This document shows, one piece after another, positions 28,660 through 37,377 of a stretch of 64,000 bases of DNA (the stretch's first letter is position 1; each line of letters starts with the position of its first letter). Source of the DNA: Chryseobacterium joostei (GTDB lineage: Bacteria; Bacteroidota; Bacteroidia; Flavobacteriales; Weeksellaceae); assembly GCF_003815775.1 (NCBI RefSeq), contig NZ_CP033926.1:186001-250000 (forward strand), read 5' to 3'. The notes under the pieces were generated by a model. It was not told the DNA's origin. It searched no databases and saw nothing but the letters and a program-made list of their open reading frames with translations. The position numbers were made by a program, and so were the translations under genes.

Positions 28660-29808
28660 TTATTTTGCATTTATCAATGCTGAAACTCTCTCTGTAGCAT
28701 AGGCAATCTGCTTTTTTTCTTTTTCCTGATGAGGATTATTCTTCAAATAGAATTGATAATATGTTATGGCATTCTTGGGCTGCTTAAGGGTAACGTCGTA
28801 AAGAATACCCAAACGATAATAAATAATGTTATTACTACCAAAGGTAAGACCTTTTTTATAAGTGGTTGTAGCTTCATTATATTTTTCCTGGTCTTCATAA
28901 ATACCAGCCAATGCAGCATAATAGAGGGAGATGTGTTTTGAAATGGCCTCATCAATTGTTTTTTGAGCATAGATTGTGGCCTGATCATAATCTTTCAGCT
29001 CGCGGTAGCTTAGCGTCATATAATATAAGATGCTCTCATTTTGTATTCCCAGTTCTTCTAACATTTTATAAAGTAAAATACATTTCTTATAATCTTTCAT
29101 ATAGAAATAAGCTTGCCCCAGATCGTTCATTACATTTTCATCCTGATGAACTTTTAATAATTTTTCTCCTGTTTCAATGACTTCCAAATATTTTCCGAGT
29201 TGGTTGGCTATCGGTAATTTTGCTTGTTGTAATGTGAAGTTTTCAGTGTCTAATGCGATGGCTGTTTTTAATATGTCATAAGCAAGTTGATACTGCTTGA
29301 GTTTGTTATAAGTCATAGCTAATTCGTAAGCAACATCAGGGTCAGCAGCATTCAGAATATTGGCCTTTCTAAGGTAATTCAGCTTGGTTTCAGGATTATC
29401 GGAATAGGCGGCCATTTGCTTGTAAGCACTAAAGTTAAGACTATCCAGTTGAATGATCTGCTGAAGATAAGCTTTAGCATTAGATATATTACCCCGCTTG
29501 GAATTAATACTTGAGAGGCTGAATAGAGTAGACAGGTTATTAGGTTGGATGATATGGACTTTCTGATAGCTTTTTTCTGCGTCTGCAAGTTTGCCAGCCA
29601 TCATATTGCAGTAGGCAATCTGAGTTAATGCTTTTAAGTCCTGTGTATCTTCAGGATAAATGCTTTGCAGATAAAGAGCTGCATCACCATAGCGTTGTGT
29701 TTCATAATAGGTCAGCAGTTTTTCAGTATCTATTTTTGTTGTCTGCGCTATTATGTTTTTAAGGGACAGTAAAATAAAAAGACAAGAAAGCCATACTATT
29801 TTCATCAT
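28660..29808 (-). CDS. secreted tetratricopeptide repeat protein
   Basis: This 382-residue protein has signal peptide MMKIVWLSCLFILLSLKNIIAQ, followed by about nine to ten TPR-like helix pairs (for example M-A-G-K-L-A-D-A-E-K-S-Y-Q-K-V and Y-E-L-A-M-T-Y-N-K-L-K-Q-Y-Q-L-A-Y). The TPR solenoid would mediate protein interactions in the periplasm. No enzymatic domain is present and the partner is unknown. Confidence 0.82.
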   Translation of the reverse strand: MMKIVWLSCLFILLSLKNIIAQTTKIDTEKLLTYYETQRYGDAALYLQSIYPEDTQDLKALTQIAYCNMMAGKLADAEKSYQKVHIIQPNNLSTLFSLSSINSKRGNISNAKAYLQQIIQLDSLNFSAYKQMAAYSDNPETKLNYLRKANILNAADPDVAYELAMTYNKLKQYQLAYDILKTAIALDTENFTLQQAKLPIANQLGKYLEVIETGEKLLKVHQDENVMNDLGQAYFYMKDYKKCILLYKMLEELGIQNESILYYMTLSYRELKDYDQATIYAQKTIDEAISKHISLYYAALAGIYEDQEKYNEATTTYKKGLTFGSNNIIYYRLGILYDVTLKQPKNAITYYQFYLKNNPHQEKEKKQIAYATERVSALINAK

Positions 29809-29983
29809 TATTGTTTTTTTTAACTAAAATATTGGATATTTAATAAACTGGCAAGTTTTGTATTCACATATTTGGGATTTTTGTTTTTTAATTAAAGAAT
29901 ATTGTAAAGAGATTCTTATTTTTCAAGATTTACTATATTCACAACACCGAAATTCAATGTATTAATTCAATCAAAGAAATAAA

Positions 29984-30487
29984 ATGGAAATAAAGTCTGT
30001 AGATTCATTCATAGATTATTATGAGAAAATTCGTGCAAGAACCAACCGAATTATTGAGATCGTTCCTCCTGAACATATTGATTTTACTTATAAGCCGGGT
30101 AAATTTACCATTGGCGACCAAATACGACATATTGCTACTATTGAACGATATATGTATGGAGAAACCATTTCTGGAAGAAAAAGTGCGTATCCGGGCTGTG
30201 GAAAGGAACTGGCGGATGGGTATGAAAACATTGTCATTTTTTTCAATGAAATGCATAGGCAAACTCTGGAAATCATAAGGGGATTTTCCGATGAAGATCT
30301 TAACCGCAAATGCCTTACTCCGGCCAATAATGAGATCTCAATATGGAAATGGCTTCGGGCAATGGTAGAGCATGAAATTCATCACAGAGCAGAACTATAT
30401 ATTTACCTGAACCTTTTGGATGTGAAAACCCCTCAGATTTATGGTTTTTCAGCAGAAGAAGTTCAGGATATGAGTGTGAAACTATAG
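29984..30487 (+). CDS. DinB family protein
   Basis: This 167-residue four-helix-bundle protein has candidate metal histidines in I-R-H-I-A-T-I-E-R-Y and E-H-E-I-H-H-R-A-E-L-Y, the layout of the DinB/YfiT superfamily. These bind a divalent metal and often transfer bacillithiol or other thiols, or have unknown roles. It starts 175 bases after the divergent TPR gene. Confidence 0.82.
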   Translation: MEIKSVDSFIDYYEKIRARTNRIIEIVPPEHIDFTYKPGKFTIGDQIRHIATIERYMYGETISGRKSAYPGCGKELADGYENIVIFFNEMHRQTLEIIRGFSDEDLNRKCLTPANNEISIWKWLRAMVEHEIHHRAELYIYLNLLDVKTPQIYGFSAEEVQDMSVKL

Positions 30488-30566
30488 TCTTTTAAAAATC
30501 CGTAACCTAGGAATCATAAAAACTGATTGTGGTTAATTTGTATATTAGCCTTTCAAAAAAATAATC

Positions 30567-32342
30567 ATGACCAAGCCCTTTATCACTGCTTTTTTACTGT
30601 TGGTGAATTCTGTATATGCACAAACAAATATGGAGCTAAAGCCAAAAGATACCTTAATGTATTCTCCCCATTCCGGCAGACCTGTATGGATATCTGTGGA
30701 GTCAGGCAATGCCAATTTAGGGATAGCTTTATTCATGGATGGGAAGAAGATAAAGGAGCAGGATGATTCCAGAGGAACAAGGAGTGTTGAACGACTGTAC
30801 TTTTCGCCTGAAAAAAATAAAAAGTATCAACTTAAGGTCTGGGCAAAATCTTATGTTGAAAAAAGTAAAACAGCTGTAGTTTCCATTACAGAGTCCAAAA
30901 ATATACCGATACTGAACAACCAGTTTGCTTCAGCTCAGTTTGTGGAAGATCTCCATACTTTCCGATCCATTCGGGAGCAGGTAAACTCCGGGCTTTATGT
31001 TTACAGAAGTAAGCAGCAGATAGACAGCATTTATCAAAGAGCAGAGGAAGAGGCTGGAAACAGTAAGAATATTTTTGATTTTTACAAAGTAATAGCCAAG
31101 GTTACAGGCTTCGAGGGGAGTTGTCATAACTATACAGACCTTCCTAACCACGCATCTTATTATCTAATCCAAAAACCAGAATATTTACCCATTACCCTTA
31201 AGAATATTGATGGACGATTACTACAGGATTCCAAAGATGTTGCAGTTCCTCTTGGGGCTGAAATTTTATCCATTAACGGAGTTTCCTCAAAGGAAATAAT
31301 CACTCGCTTTTCACAATATTATTTTTCTGATGGTTATTCCATGCCCTATAAGGAGACTGCGGGCTTTGAAAGAGGAATGCTTGATAAATTTTATATGGAG
31401 TTCGGTACCCATAAGAGCTATGTAATTAGTTATCTGTGGGATAATCAGACTCATCACACAACGTTATCCGGAATTCCGCTTGAAAGTTTTAAAAAGCTTC
31501 AGGAATCCCGATTTTCATTAATATTCGACAAAAAGCTCTTATCTGAAAAATATAGCCTCACGAAAGAGGGCGAGGGGATGTATCGATTATCATTGAGAGG
31601 TTTTGACTTTGCAACTGGTAAAGAAGATCCGGCATACAAAAGATTCACCACTTTTCTTGAGCAGATGATGGACATCCTTGAACGGGAGAGCATAGGAAAC
31701 TTAATTATTGACCTAAGAGGAAATACAGGCGGAACAGGAGCCGTTTATGAGAAAGTTTTTACTTACCTCACGCAAAGACCTTTTCGTGACAGTCATTATG
31801 CTTACACTAAGTTTAATGAGATTCCAATGGATGAAAAACTGGTTATTACCCCTCTTTTCCTTTCCAATGGAGTAACGGATAAGAACGGATTGAACGCTTA
31901 TTTTAAACAGCTTTATCCCAAGCAGGTTCAAGGGAAGTATTATTGGGCAGATGACAAGAATCCTCTTATTTTACCCAATGAAAGGACCTTTAAAGGGCAG
32001 CTTTACCTGCTTATAGACCAGCGTGTAGCTTCTGCAGCTTCCCATTTGGCTTCACTTATTAAATCCTATACCAATGCTATTGTAATCGGTAAGGAGACTG
32101 TAGGTGGTTATTATGAACATAATGGACATTTTCCTGTGGTGTATGAACTTCCAAATACCGGTATTCAGACCGGGTTTTCCATTGTTCATGTGATTCAGGA
32201 TGCCCAAATTCTTCCGGATCAGAAAAGAGGACAGGGAATTATTCCTCATATCAAAATACAACAAACGAATCAGGAGTTTTTGGATCAAACAGATGTTTAT
32301 CTCAAAAAAGTACTTGAACTTCAGAAACAAAATAATAAATAA
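30567..32342 (+). CDS. S41 family peptidase, secreted
   Basis: This 591-residue protein has a signal peptide MTKPFITAFLLLVNSVYAQ. A central PDZ-like region (L-G-A-E-I-L-S-I-N-G-V-S-S) precedes the S41 domain: N-L-I-I-D-L-R-G-N-T-G-G-T-G near residue 380, D-Q-R-V-A-S-A-A-S-H-L-A with the likely nucleophile Ser near residue 490, and the candidate Lys in I-G-K-E-T-V-G-G. The usual T-A-S-A-A-E motif is altered to V-A-S-A-A-S, as in several divergent S41 members. It is the second S41 protease in the window and is not closely similar to the one at 4532. Confidence 0.85.
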   Translation: MTKPFITAFLLLVNSVYAQTNMELKPKDTLMYSPHSGRPVWISVESGNANLGIALFMDGKKIKEQDDSRGTRSVERLYFSPEKNKKYQLKVWAKSYVEKSKTAVVSITESKNIPILNNQFASAQFVEDLHTFRSIREQVNSGLYVYRSKQQIDSIYQRAEEEAGNSKNIFDFYKVIAKVTGFEGSCHNYTDLPNHASYYLIQKPEYLPITLKNIDGRLLQDSKDVAVPLGAEILSINGVSSKEIITRFSQYYFSDGYSMPYKETAGFERGMLDKFYMEFGTHKSYVISYLWDNQTHHTTLSGIPLESFKKLQESRFSLIFDKKLLSEKYSLTKEGEGMYRLSLRGFDFATGKEDPAYKRFTTFLEQMMDILERESIGNLIIDLRGNTGGTGAVYEKVFTYLTQRPFRDSHYAYTKFNEIPMDEKLVITPLFLSNGVTDKNGLNAYFKQLYPKQVQGKYYWADDKNPLILPNERTFKGQLYLLIDQRVASAASHLASLIKSYTNAIVIGKETVGGYYEHNGHFPVVYELPNTGIQTGFSIVHVIQDAQILPDQKRGQGIIPHIKIQQTNQEFLDQTDVYLKKVLELQKQNNK

Positions 32343-32890
32343 GTAAACCAGTTACAGATGAAGAATTTGTGGCTGATCTTTTATCTCAGTACATAAATGA
32401 CAATGCATTTCTCATAGCAGGGTGAAAAAATATTTTTTTGAAAATAATTAATATTGTTTTGTCTTACAGCGTTTTGTTGATGTTTTTTAATGTAGAAAAA
32501 AGAAGAGTTATGATCAAAAGTCGTAGAACTACTACAAATTTTCAGATTAATGTCTGAAAATTTTTTGAATATAAATAACCGTTTTATATTTGTTATACCA
32601 ACACCCAATTACAAAATAATATTAACGATTAAAATTTATAGATCATGGCAACAAATTCAAGGGCATTCTTATCCGTTCTGTTCTAACTCTACTGATTATT
32701 ACAGATTTTTAAAATTTAGCTGTTTATTTCATTTGATTTTCTGAAGTTTTTATTTCAGGGTTATTTTTTGATGCCAAAATAAAACGAAAGTATTTTATGA
32801 AATAATATCTCATTTCAAGGAAAAATGCCTGTAATATTATAGATCAATATAAGCAAAATCGTTACGAAATTTTTAAAGATTTAAAACAAT
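32343..32890. other. 548-bp AT-rich spacer with possible gene remnants
   Basis: No intact gene is seen. Just after the protease stop, a 20-odd-codon run (V-T-D-E-E-F-V-A-D-L-L-S-Q-Y-I-N-D-N-A-F, ending at a TGA near 32425) looks protein-like and may be the tail of a lost gene. A short ATG run near 32645 (M-A-T-N-S-R-A-F-L) soon hits a stop. The rest appears non-coding. Confidence 0.35.
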
Positions 32891-33241
32891 ATGGACATTA
32901 ATAATTTAAAAGAAACAATAAAGCCATTTTTCTGGGTAGAACACGGTAATAGCTTTTCAGTATGCTTAGATGCCGGTAGTTATAAGCAGGAAATCTTTGA
33001 TGCAAGAGCAGAAGAAGGCTTTGAGGGAAGCGGTTACGACTGGGGATCCCTAGCTCAGGTTTTTCTAGAAGAGAAAAGACCGGATTTGAGCGATAGTATT
33101 CGTTTTGATCCTGAGGGAGGAATGTTTTGTGTCTATTCTTCTAATGGAGATCAATTGAAAGACTTTATTTTGGATTTTAAAAAAGCCTGTGAAAATGAAA
33201 CCGTGATCATGGACCTATTTTCAAGGGCAGAACTGGATTAG
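32891..33241 (+). CDS. Imm51-like immunity protein
   Basis: This 116-residue acidic protein has no signal peptide. The pattern G-S-G-Y-D-W-G-S-L-A-Q-V-F-L-E and R-F-D-P-E-G-G-M-F-C-V-Y-S resembles immunity protein family 51 as I remember it; this is by-eye recognition only. Such proteins bind and neutralise a contact-delivered polymorphic toxin in the cytoplasm. No toxin gene is adjacent, so it would be an orphan immunity gene. It lies upstream of the tRNA-Ser boundary. Confidence 0.5.
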   Translation: MDINNLKETIKPFFWVEHGNSFSVCLDAGSYKQEIFDARAEEGFEGSGYDWGSLAQVFLEEKRPDLSDSIRFDPEGGMFCVYSSNGDQLKDFILDFKKACENETVIMDLFSRAELD

Positions 33242-33316
33242 GCAGAAGTTTAACCGGAGGAATCTGAAATATAGTGAGGCCCTATTTAAATTTTAACCCA
33301 ATTTATCAAATTAATT

Positions 33317-33811
33317 ATGAAAAAAATATTTTCTGAACTTAAAGGCTTTGTCATATACAGTCCGGAGCTTTTAGCAAAATACCTTCAGGAACATAACCTT
33401 CCGGGTAATAATATTTTGAAATACTTTGTTGAAAATGAACACGGCGATGAAATAACAAAGTCAGGAATTGCTATTCCACTTATAGGAGTAGAAGAGGATT
33501 ATTATTCTTTCTGTATTTCTACAGGTGAAGAACATATCCTAGGAAATGGGGAAGTGGCTGTTCAGTCAGATGGTTGGATATATCAGACAACGAATAATGA
33601 ATTAAAGGTTGTGGGTATTGGCTATTTAAAGGATATTTCAACCATTAATGATGAAAACAGCATAAAGCTTACCCTTGACAACGGATGGTCCTCCATAAGA
33701 ATAAGAGCAGGAGTAAAGGATGGGGAAAGATTATTTGAGCTTAATGCGCAGAAGCAGGAAACAAAACCTAATTTTAGCGGAGATGTCTCCACAACTTACT
33801 ATTACAGCTAA
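33317..33811 (+). CDS. hypothetical protein, immunity-gene neighbour
   Basis: This 164-residue soluble protein has a beta-rich centre (Y-Y-S-F-C-I-S-T-G-E-E-H-I-L-G-N-G-E-V-A-V-Q-S-D-G-W) and I recognise no family. Its size, lack of a signal peptide and position 75 bases behind an Imm51-like gene make an immunity or accessory role possible. Confidence 0.55.
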   Translation: MKKIFSELKGFVIYSPELLAKYLQEHNLPGNNILKYFVENEHGDEITKSGIAIPLIGVEEDYYSFCISTGEEHILGNGEVAVQSDGWIYQTTNNELKVVGIGYLKDISTINDENSIKLTLDNGWSSIRIRAGVKDGERLFELNAQKQETKPNFSGDVSTTYYYS

Positions 33812-34022
33812 AAGTTAATATCTAAGGAGGAATATTCAATCAAAAGAAAGATTGTTGCAAAAAAGTTTTTAAAGTTTATTTTTATAATGATAGAGCAGGA
33901 ATTTTTGCTGTTAAATAGTGAAAATATTTGATAGTCAATGCCTTTGTATACCTGTATTTCTGAGTAGAATTTTGGGAAAACCCTGTGCTATCAATGAATT
34001 TTCTAATTTTATTAAAAAATAT

Positions 34023-34053
34023 TTTGTCAGTTATAAAAAACTTTCTATATTTG
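34023..34053 (+). promoter_or_regulatory. Bacteroidota-type promoter of tRNA-Ser
   Basis: TTG at 34024-34026 and TATATTTG at 34046-34053 are separated by exactly 19 bases, a full match to the TTG-N19-TAnnTTTG consensus of the Bacteroidota housekeeping sigma factor. It sits 34 bases upstream of the tRNA. Confidence 0.8.
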
Positions 34054-34087
34054 CACCACTGAAAACAACGGTATAACCGAAGTTAAA

Positions 34088-34175
34088 GGAGAGTTGGCAG
34101 AGTGGTCGATTGCGGCAGTCTTGAAAACTGTTGACTGTAACAGGTCCGGGGGTTCGAATCCCTCACTCTCCGCCA
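34088..34175 (+). tRNA. tRNA-Ser (anticodon TGA)
   Basis: This 88-base cloverleaf has acceptor arm GGAGAGT (34088-34094) pairing with ACTCTCC, followed by the discriminator and an encoded CCA. The anticodon loop CTTGAAA has TGA at positions 34-36. There is a long variable arm as in serine tRNAs, and T-loop GGTTCGAATCC. It is followed by a terminator hairpin and then a broken integrase, so it probably served as the integration site of a mobile element. Confidence 0.95.
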
Positions 34176-34197
34176 GTTGGGAAACCAAAATAAGCTA

Positions 34198-34233
34198 AAA
34201 CGCTGTAAACATTTATGTTTACAGCGTTTTTTG
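34198..34233 (+). terminator. terminator after tRNA-Ser
   Basis: AACGCTGTAAAC pairs perfectly with GTTTACAGCGTT across an ATTTAT loop (34198-34229), followed by a T run. Confidence 0.85.
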
Positions 34234-34299
34234 TTTTAGCACAGGTATAAAAAAAATCAAAATACGTTCTATTTCGTGTCCCATCGTTAAAATTGAAAA

Positions 34300-34383
34300 A
34301 TGGGAGAAGAAAAATTTAGAAAAAGCCTATCAATAGGTAGTCTAAAGATTGTACATCTTGCAAAAAGTGGTAAGAAAAAGTAA
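34300..34383 (+). CDS. 27-codon basic micro-ORF
   Basis: An ATG-to-TAA frame encodes a 27-residue basic peptide (M-G-E-E-K-F-R-K-S-L-S-I-G-S-L-K). It lies between the tRNA terminator and the integrase fragment. It may be chance or the end of the former attachment region; no family is recognised. Confidence 0.2.
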   Translation: MGEEKFRKSLSIGSLKIVHLAKSGKKK

Positions 34384-34411
34384 ATTATTAAACAATTAAA
34401 GTTATTACACA

Positions 34412-34555
34412 ATGAACAAAACATTCAGCCTGCTATTCTTTATCAAAAAGAATAAAATCAGAACAAAAGGAATAGCTCCAATCTATTTGAGAATTACTAT
34501 AGAGGGCAAGATAGCGGACATTGATGCTAAAAGGTATATTGATTTATCTGCATGA
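34412..34555 (+). pseudogene. truncated tyrosine integrase, arm DNA-binding domain only
   Basis: A 47-residue frame reads M-N-K-T-F-S-L-L-F-F-I-K-K-N-K-I-R-T-K-G then I-A-P-I-Y-L-R-I-T-I-E-G-K. This is the start of the arm-type DNA-binding domain of Bacteroidota tyrosine recombinases (conjugative-element integrases), which normally run to about 400 residues. It stops at a TGA; no SAM-like or catalytic R-HxxR-Y domain follows. It is close to tRNA-Ser, as expected for an integrase that targeted the tRNA. The element has lost its own integrase. Confidence 0.75.
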
Positions 34556-34615
34556 TGTTTATTTCCGGCAAGAGTTTTTTTACCAAACCAATGCAAAGTA
34601 TTTTAAATAATATGG

Positions 34616-34843
34616 ATGAAATATTTGGCGAAGAACATCAGAGATAGATACGAAGTAGTAGAATCAGTTTCGCTATTGGTTTTCAACCCTTTTGTGCATT
34701 ACAAAAAAGGACTGAAATGGTATGTAATTACAATGCTTATTTTGGGAGCATTGGTTTTAATCTATTTTAATCAAATTGGTGATGCAATAAAGATAATCGT
34801 TTCAGATATCTTATTTGGTTGGGTGCGTGTGGTTTCTTTTTAA
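34616..34843 (+). CDS. small single-pass membrane protein, possibly a remnant
   Basis: This 75-residue frame has one strong hydrophobic helix (W-Y-V-I-T-M-L-I-L-G-A-L-V-L-I-Y-F) after a charged N-terminus. I recognise no family. It lies in a decayed-looking stretch between an integrase fragment and TetR, and the same frame stays open after its stop, so it could be part of a broken larger gene. Confidence 0.35.
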   Translation: MKYLAKNIRDRYEVVESVSLLVFNPFVHYKKGLKWYVITMLILGALVLIYFNQIGDAIKIIVSDILFGWVRVVSF

Positions 34844-35137
34844 AGAATTATTGTATTACATCCCTGTAAAGTAAATGTTCGACAAATCGGCCAATGCGTT
34901 TATCAAAAACTAATCTCCTCTTTTCAAAACGGAAAAATAATAAATCTGGATGAAGTGATCGTTTTCGGAAGTTCCGGAATGGGAGACTGGCATTACCCAA
35001 TGGGATCAAAGAAAAGCCAATTTGTGAAGAATTACATCATTAGCGAAAATTTTGTAAGTAACAGAAAATCAGATGAAAATGCAATGGGATTTGAAAAAGC
35101 TATTTTGAGTGTCATTGCAGAATTTCAACAAATATAA
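34844..35137 (+). pseudogene. gene remnant lacking a normal start
   Basis: Starting directly after the TAA at 34841-34843 and in the same frame, about 97 codons are open and read like protein: V-N-V-R-Q-I-G-Q-C-V-Y-Q-K-L-I-S-S-F, then E-V-I-V-F-G-S-S-G-M-G-D-W-H-Y-P. There is no ATG until well inside; the first usable start is GTG at 34955, which would leave 60 residues. It is therefore probably the 3' part of a decayed gene. Family unknown. Confidence 0.4.
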
Positions 35138-35266
35138 TAACGAAAATTATGACCTCTTTTAGAATTATAATTGCCTAAATTTAGTCCGCTATATAATTAG
35201 TAATATTCATCAAATCTAAGACTTGGTTTTTATATATTCTGTTTTAGGTAATGAATACGACAAGAA

Positions 35267-35935
35267 TTACAAATTTCTTTTTTCATACACCATTTTCATC
35301 ATCAATGTCAAAGCTTCTTTAATTTGCTTTTTACCTTCTTCAGAATTGAGTTCTATTTCACAAAAAGTACTTCTGTTGGATTTAGCGTGCAGGTTCAGGT
35401 AATAAATGCCGGCAATTTGAACCGCCATAATCGCTCTCAGGTTAATATCAGTTCCTTTAAAATCTTTATCGGTGGCTTCAAAAAGCGGTTTGCCTAATTC
35501 TTCTCTTTTATCAACCAAAGCCCTTAATTTATCGTGGTATTCGCTGATTTGCCACAAAATCATTTTCTGTAAATCGGGAGAAATATCTACAGCATCGTAC
35601 AGCGTGTGTAGAATCTCCACAATTTGTTTTTCGCCAAAATGTTCTGATTTGAATGCAATTTCCTGCACTTGTGGTGCCACTTTGGTCATCCAGTAATCTC
35701 GGCTGTTCAGGTATTCTTCTACCAGATTATCGAGTCCGCCGTAATAAGTGTAAATCAGCCGGCGGTCAACTTTTGCCTTTTTGATAATATTCGGAATAGA
35801 AATTCCAGCATATCCTTTTTCTTTTAAAACAGCACCAACGGCATTAATGAGTTTCTGCTGTGTGCGCTCTTTGTTCCTGATTGAACCGGTAATTTCTTTT
35901 CTGGGTTTATTGTTTTTAGGGGGTTCTTTTTTCAT
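35267..35935 (-). CDS. TetR/AcrR family transcriptional regulator
   Basis: This 222-residue protein has a Lys/Pro-rich N-terminal tail, then a TetR helix-turn-helix: T-Q-Q-K-L-I-N-A-V-G-A-V-L-K-E-K-G-Y-A-G-I-S and K-A-K-V-D-R-R-L-I-Y-T-Y-Y-G-G-L. It is divergent from the UpxY-type gene at 36114, with a 178-base AT-rich gap that probably holds both promoters. It may control expression of the array downstream. Confidence 0.85.
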   Translation of the reverse strand: MKKEPPKNNKPRKEITGSIRNKERTQQKLINAVGAVLKEKGYAGISIPNIIKKAKVDRRLIYTYYGGLDNLVEEYLNSRDYWMTKVAPQVQEIAFKSEHFGEKQIVEILHTLYDAVDISPDLQKMILWQISEYHDKLRALVDKREELGKPLFEATDKDFKGTDINLRAIMAVQIAGIYYLNLHAKSNRSTFCEIELNSEEGKKQIKEALTLMMKMVYEKRNL

Positions 35936-36113
35936 TTTTTTCAGATTTAAAATCGGTGCAATTTTATCATCTTATTCTAATAACAAAAGTAGATATAAAA
36001 AAAACAAATCATAGTATTATGATTTAAAAAATAAATCCTAATTTTGTTTTTAGGAAAATAAAAATGTTGTTGGATAATTAAAATACAAACGATGAAAAAA
36101 ATGATGAAAAACA

Positions 36114-36608
36114 ATGAACGAAAAGAAGTGGTACGTTGTAAGAACTAATCCACGGGCAGAAAAAAAAGTATCTGAAAAACTTTCTGTTATTGGAATTGAC
36201 CACTATCTGCCTTTACACAAGCAACTCAAAAACTGGCACGACCGCAAGAAATACGTGGATGAAGTACTCTTCAAAAGCTACGTTTTTATTTACACTACCG
36301 AACAAAAACGACAAGAAGTTTTTCAAGTTTCGGCTGTGGTAAAATACCTTTTTGTGGGCGGAAAAATTGCCGTGGTTACCGAAAAGGAAATCGAGCAAAT
36401 CAGAATTTTCTGTACTTCAAACGATATTAAAATTGAAGAAACCTACAAAAAAGGTGATGAAGTGGAAGTAATTTCAGGTCAGTTCATCGGTTTGAAAGGT
36501 CAATTGATTTCTACTCCGGATAGGCGGAAACTGCAAATTCACATTCCTGTTTTAAACTGTTTTGCAAGCATCTCGATTGATAAAAATGATGTGGTAAAAG
36601 CAGTTTGA
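36114..36608 (+). CDS. UpxY/NusG-like transcription antiterminator
   Basis: This 164-residue protein has a NusG N-terminal domain (W-Y-V-V-R-T-N-P-R-A-E-K-K-V-S-E-K-L, then Y-L-P-L-H-K-Q, D-E-V-L-F-K-S-Y-V-F-I) and a C-terminal KOW segment (K-K-G-D-E-V-E-V-I-S-G-Q-F-I-G-L-K-G-Q-L). The length and fold match UpxY-type NusG paralogues, which in Bacteroides enhance transcription through long capsule operons. Here no polysaccharide genes follow. Instead there are about 19 kb of small plus-strand genes, suggesting it may promote read-through into that array. Confidence 0.78.
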   Translation: MNEKKWYVVRTNPRAEKKVSEKLSVIGIDHYLPLHKQLKNWHDRKKYVDEVLFKSYVFIYTTEQKRQEVFQVSAVVKYLFVGGKIAVVTEKEIEQIRIFCTSNDIKIEETYKKGDEVEVISGQFIGLKGQLISTPDRRKLQIHIPVLNCFASISIDKNDVVKAV

Positions 36609-36787
36609 GTTTTCGGATATTAACCTAAATGCCACAAATATTGAAAGAAAAACTGCAAATATTAAATGGCCTCAAAAAGTGATTATATAAATCACAAATT
36701 GTAAAATCATAAATCTACCGAATGTTGGAACAAACCTGTTACCAACGATGGCGAAGCCGTAAAATAAACTAATCAATTATAAATTCT

Positions 36788-37279
36788 ATGAAAATACTAT
36801 TCACGATACTATTCTTTTTATTCATCAGCACAGCCACATTAGCACAGGAAAAACCCGATGCTGTTGTGGGACAATCCGAAGTGACCAAAAAAGATAAATT
36901 GGTAGAAAGCTTTACATTGGGCAAGAAGAAATTCAATATTTATCTGTCGGAAAAAATATCTGATGGAGACGGTACTTATCAGCTATATAAAATTGTTGAA
37001 AACAAAAGTTACCTCAGTGAGTTTGAATTTCCCAAACAAACTATAAGAAAAGGAAAAATAACAGCCGAAGGTTCTTACAAAATTGTGAACAACACCTTAG
37101 TGGTAACCAATGACAGTTATGATTACATTGGCGCTTACCGTATTACCGAAGTTTATGTTTTGGCTAAATACGGATTGAAAATGACAAGCGATAAAATGGT
37201 AGCCATTGATACCGATAAGTTACCGGACACTTACCAAAAACCTGCGGAAATGAAACAACCTTTTCCTGCGAAAAATTAA
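36788..37279 (+). CDS. secreted hypothetical protein
   Basis: This 163-residue protein has signal peptide MKILFTILFFLFISTATLAQ. The mature part looks like a small beta barrel or sandwich; no family is recognised. It is the first gene of the plus-strand array after the antiterminator. A short attC-like element lies just past its stop, so it may be the first cassette gene. Confidence 0.6.
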   Translation: MKILFTILFFLFISTATLAQEKPDAVVGQSEVTKKDKLVESFTLGKKKFNIYLSEKISDGDGTYQLYKIVENKSYLSEFEFPKQTIRKGKITAEGSYKIVNNTLVVTNDSYDYIGAYRITEVYVLAKYGLKMTSDKMVAIDTDKLPDTYQKPAEMKQPFPAKN

Positions 37280-37291
37280 ACGATTACAAAT

Positions 37292-37331
37292 AATTAACAA
37301 CGGCTAAGTTGCGCTAATGTAGATGTTAGCG
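37292..37331 (+). repeat. short attC-like site 1
   Basis: TTAACAACGGC near 37294 and a right core GTTAGCG at 37325-37331 flank a short imperfect palindrome (CGCTAA...TTAGCG). It is much shorter than the other sites and may be an internally deleted copy. The sequence after the right core resembles the 5' leader of the next gene. Confidence 0.4.
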
Positions 37332-37377
37332 GTAATTTTACAGACCGACACAAGATAAAACGAACAATGAAAAAAGT

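Noticed and set aside
32550..32744. 64-codon ORF in the 548-bp spacer
   Set aside because: Composition resembles translated AT-rich non-coding DNA; no start signal or family.
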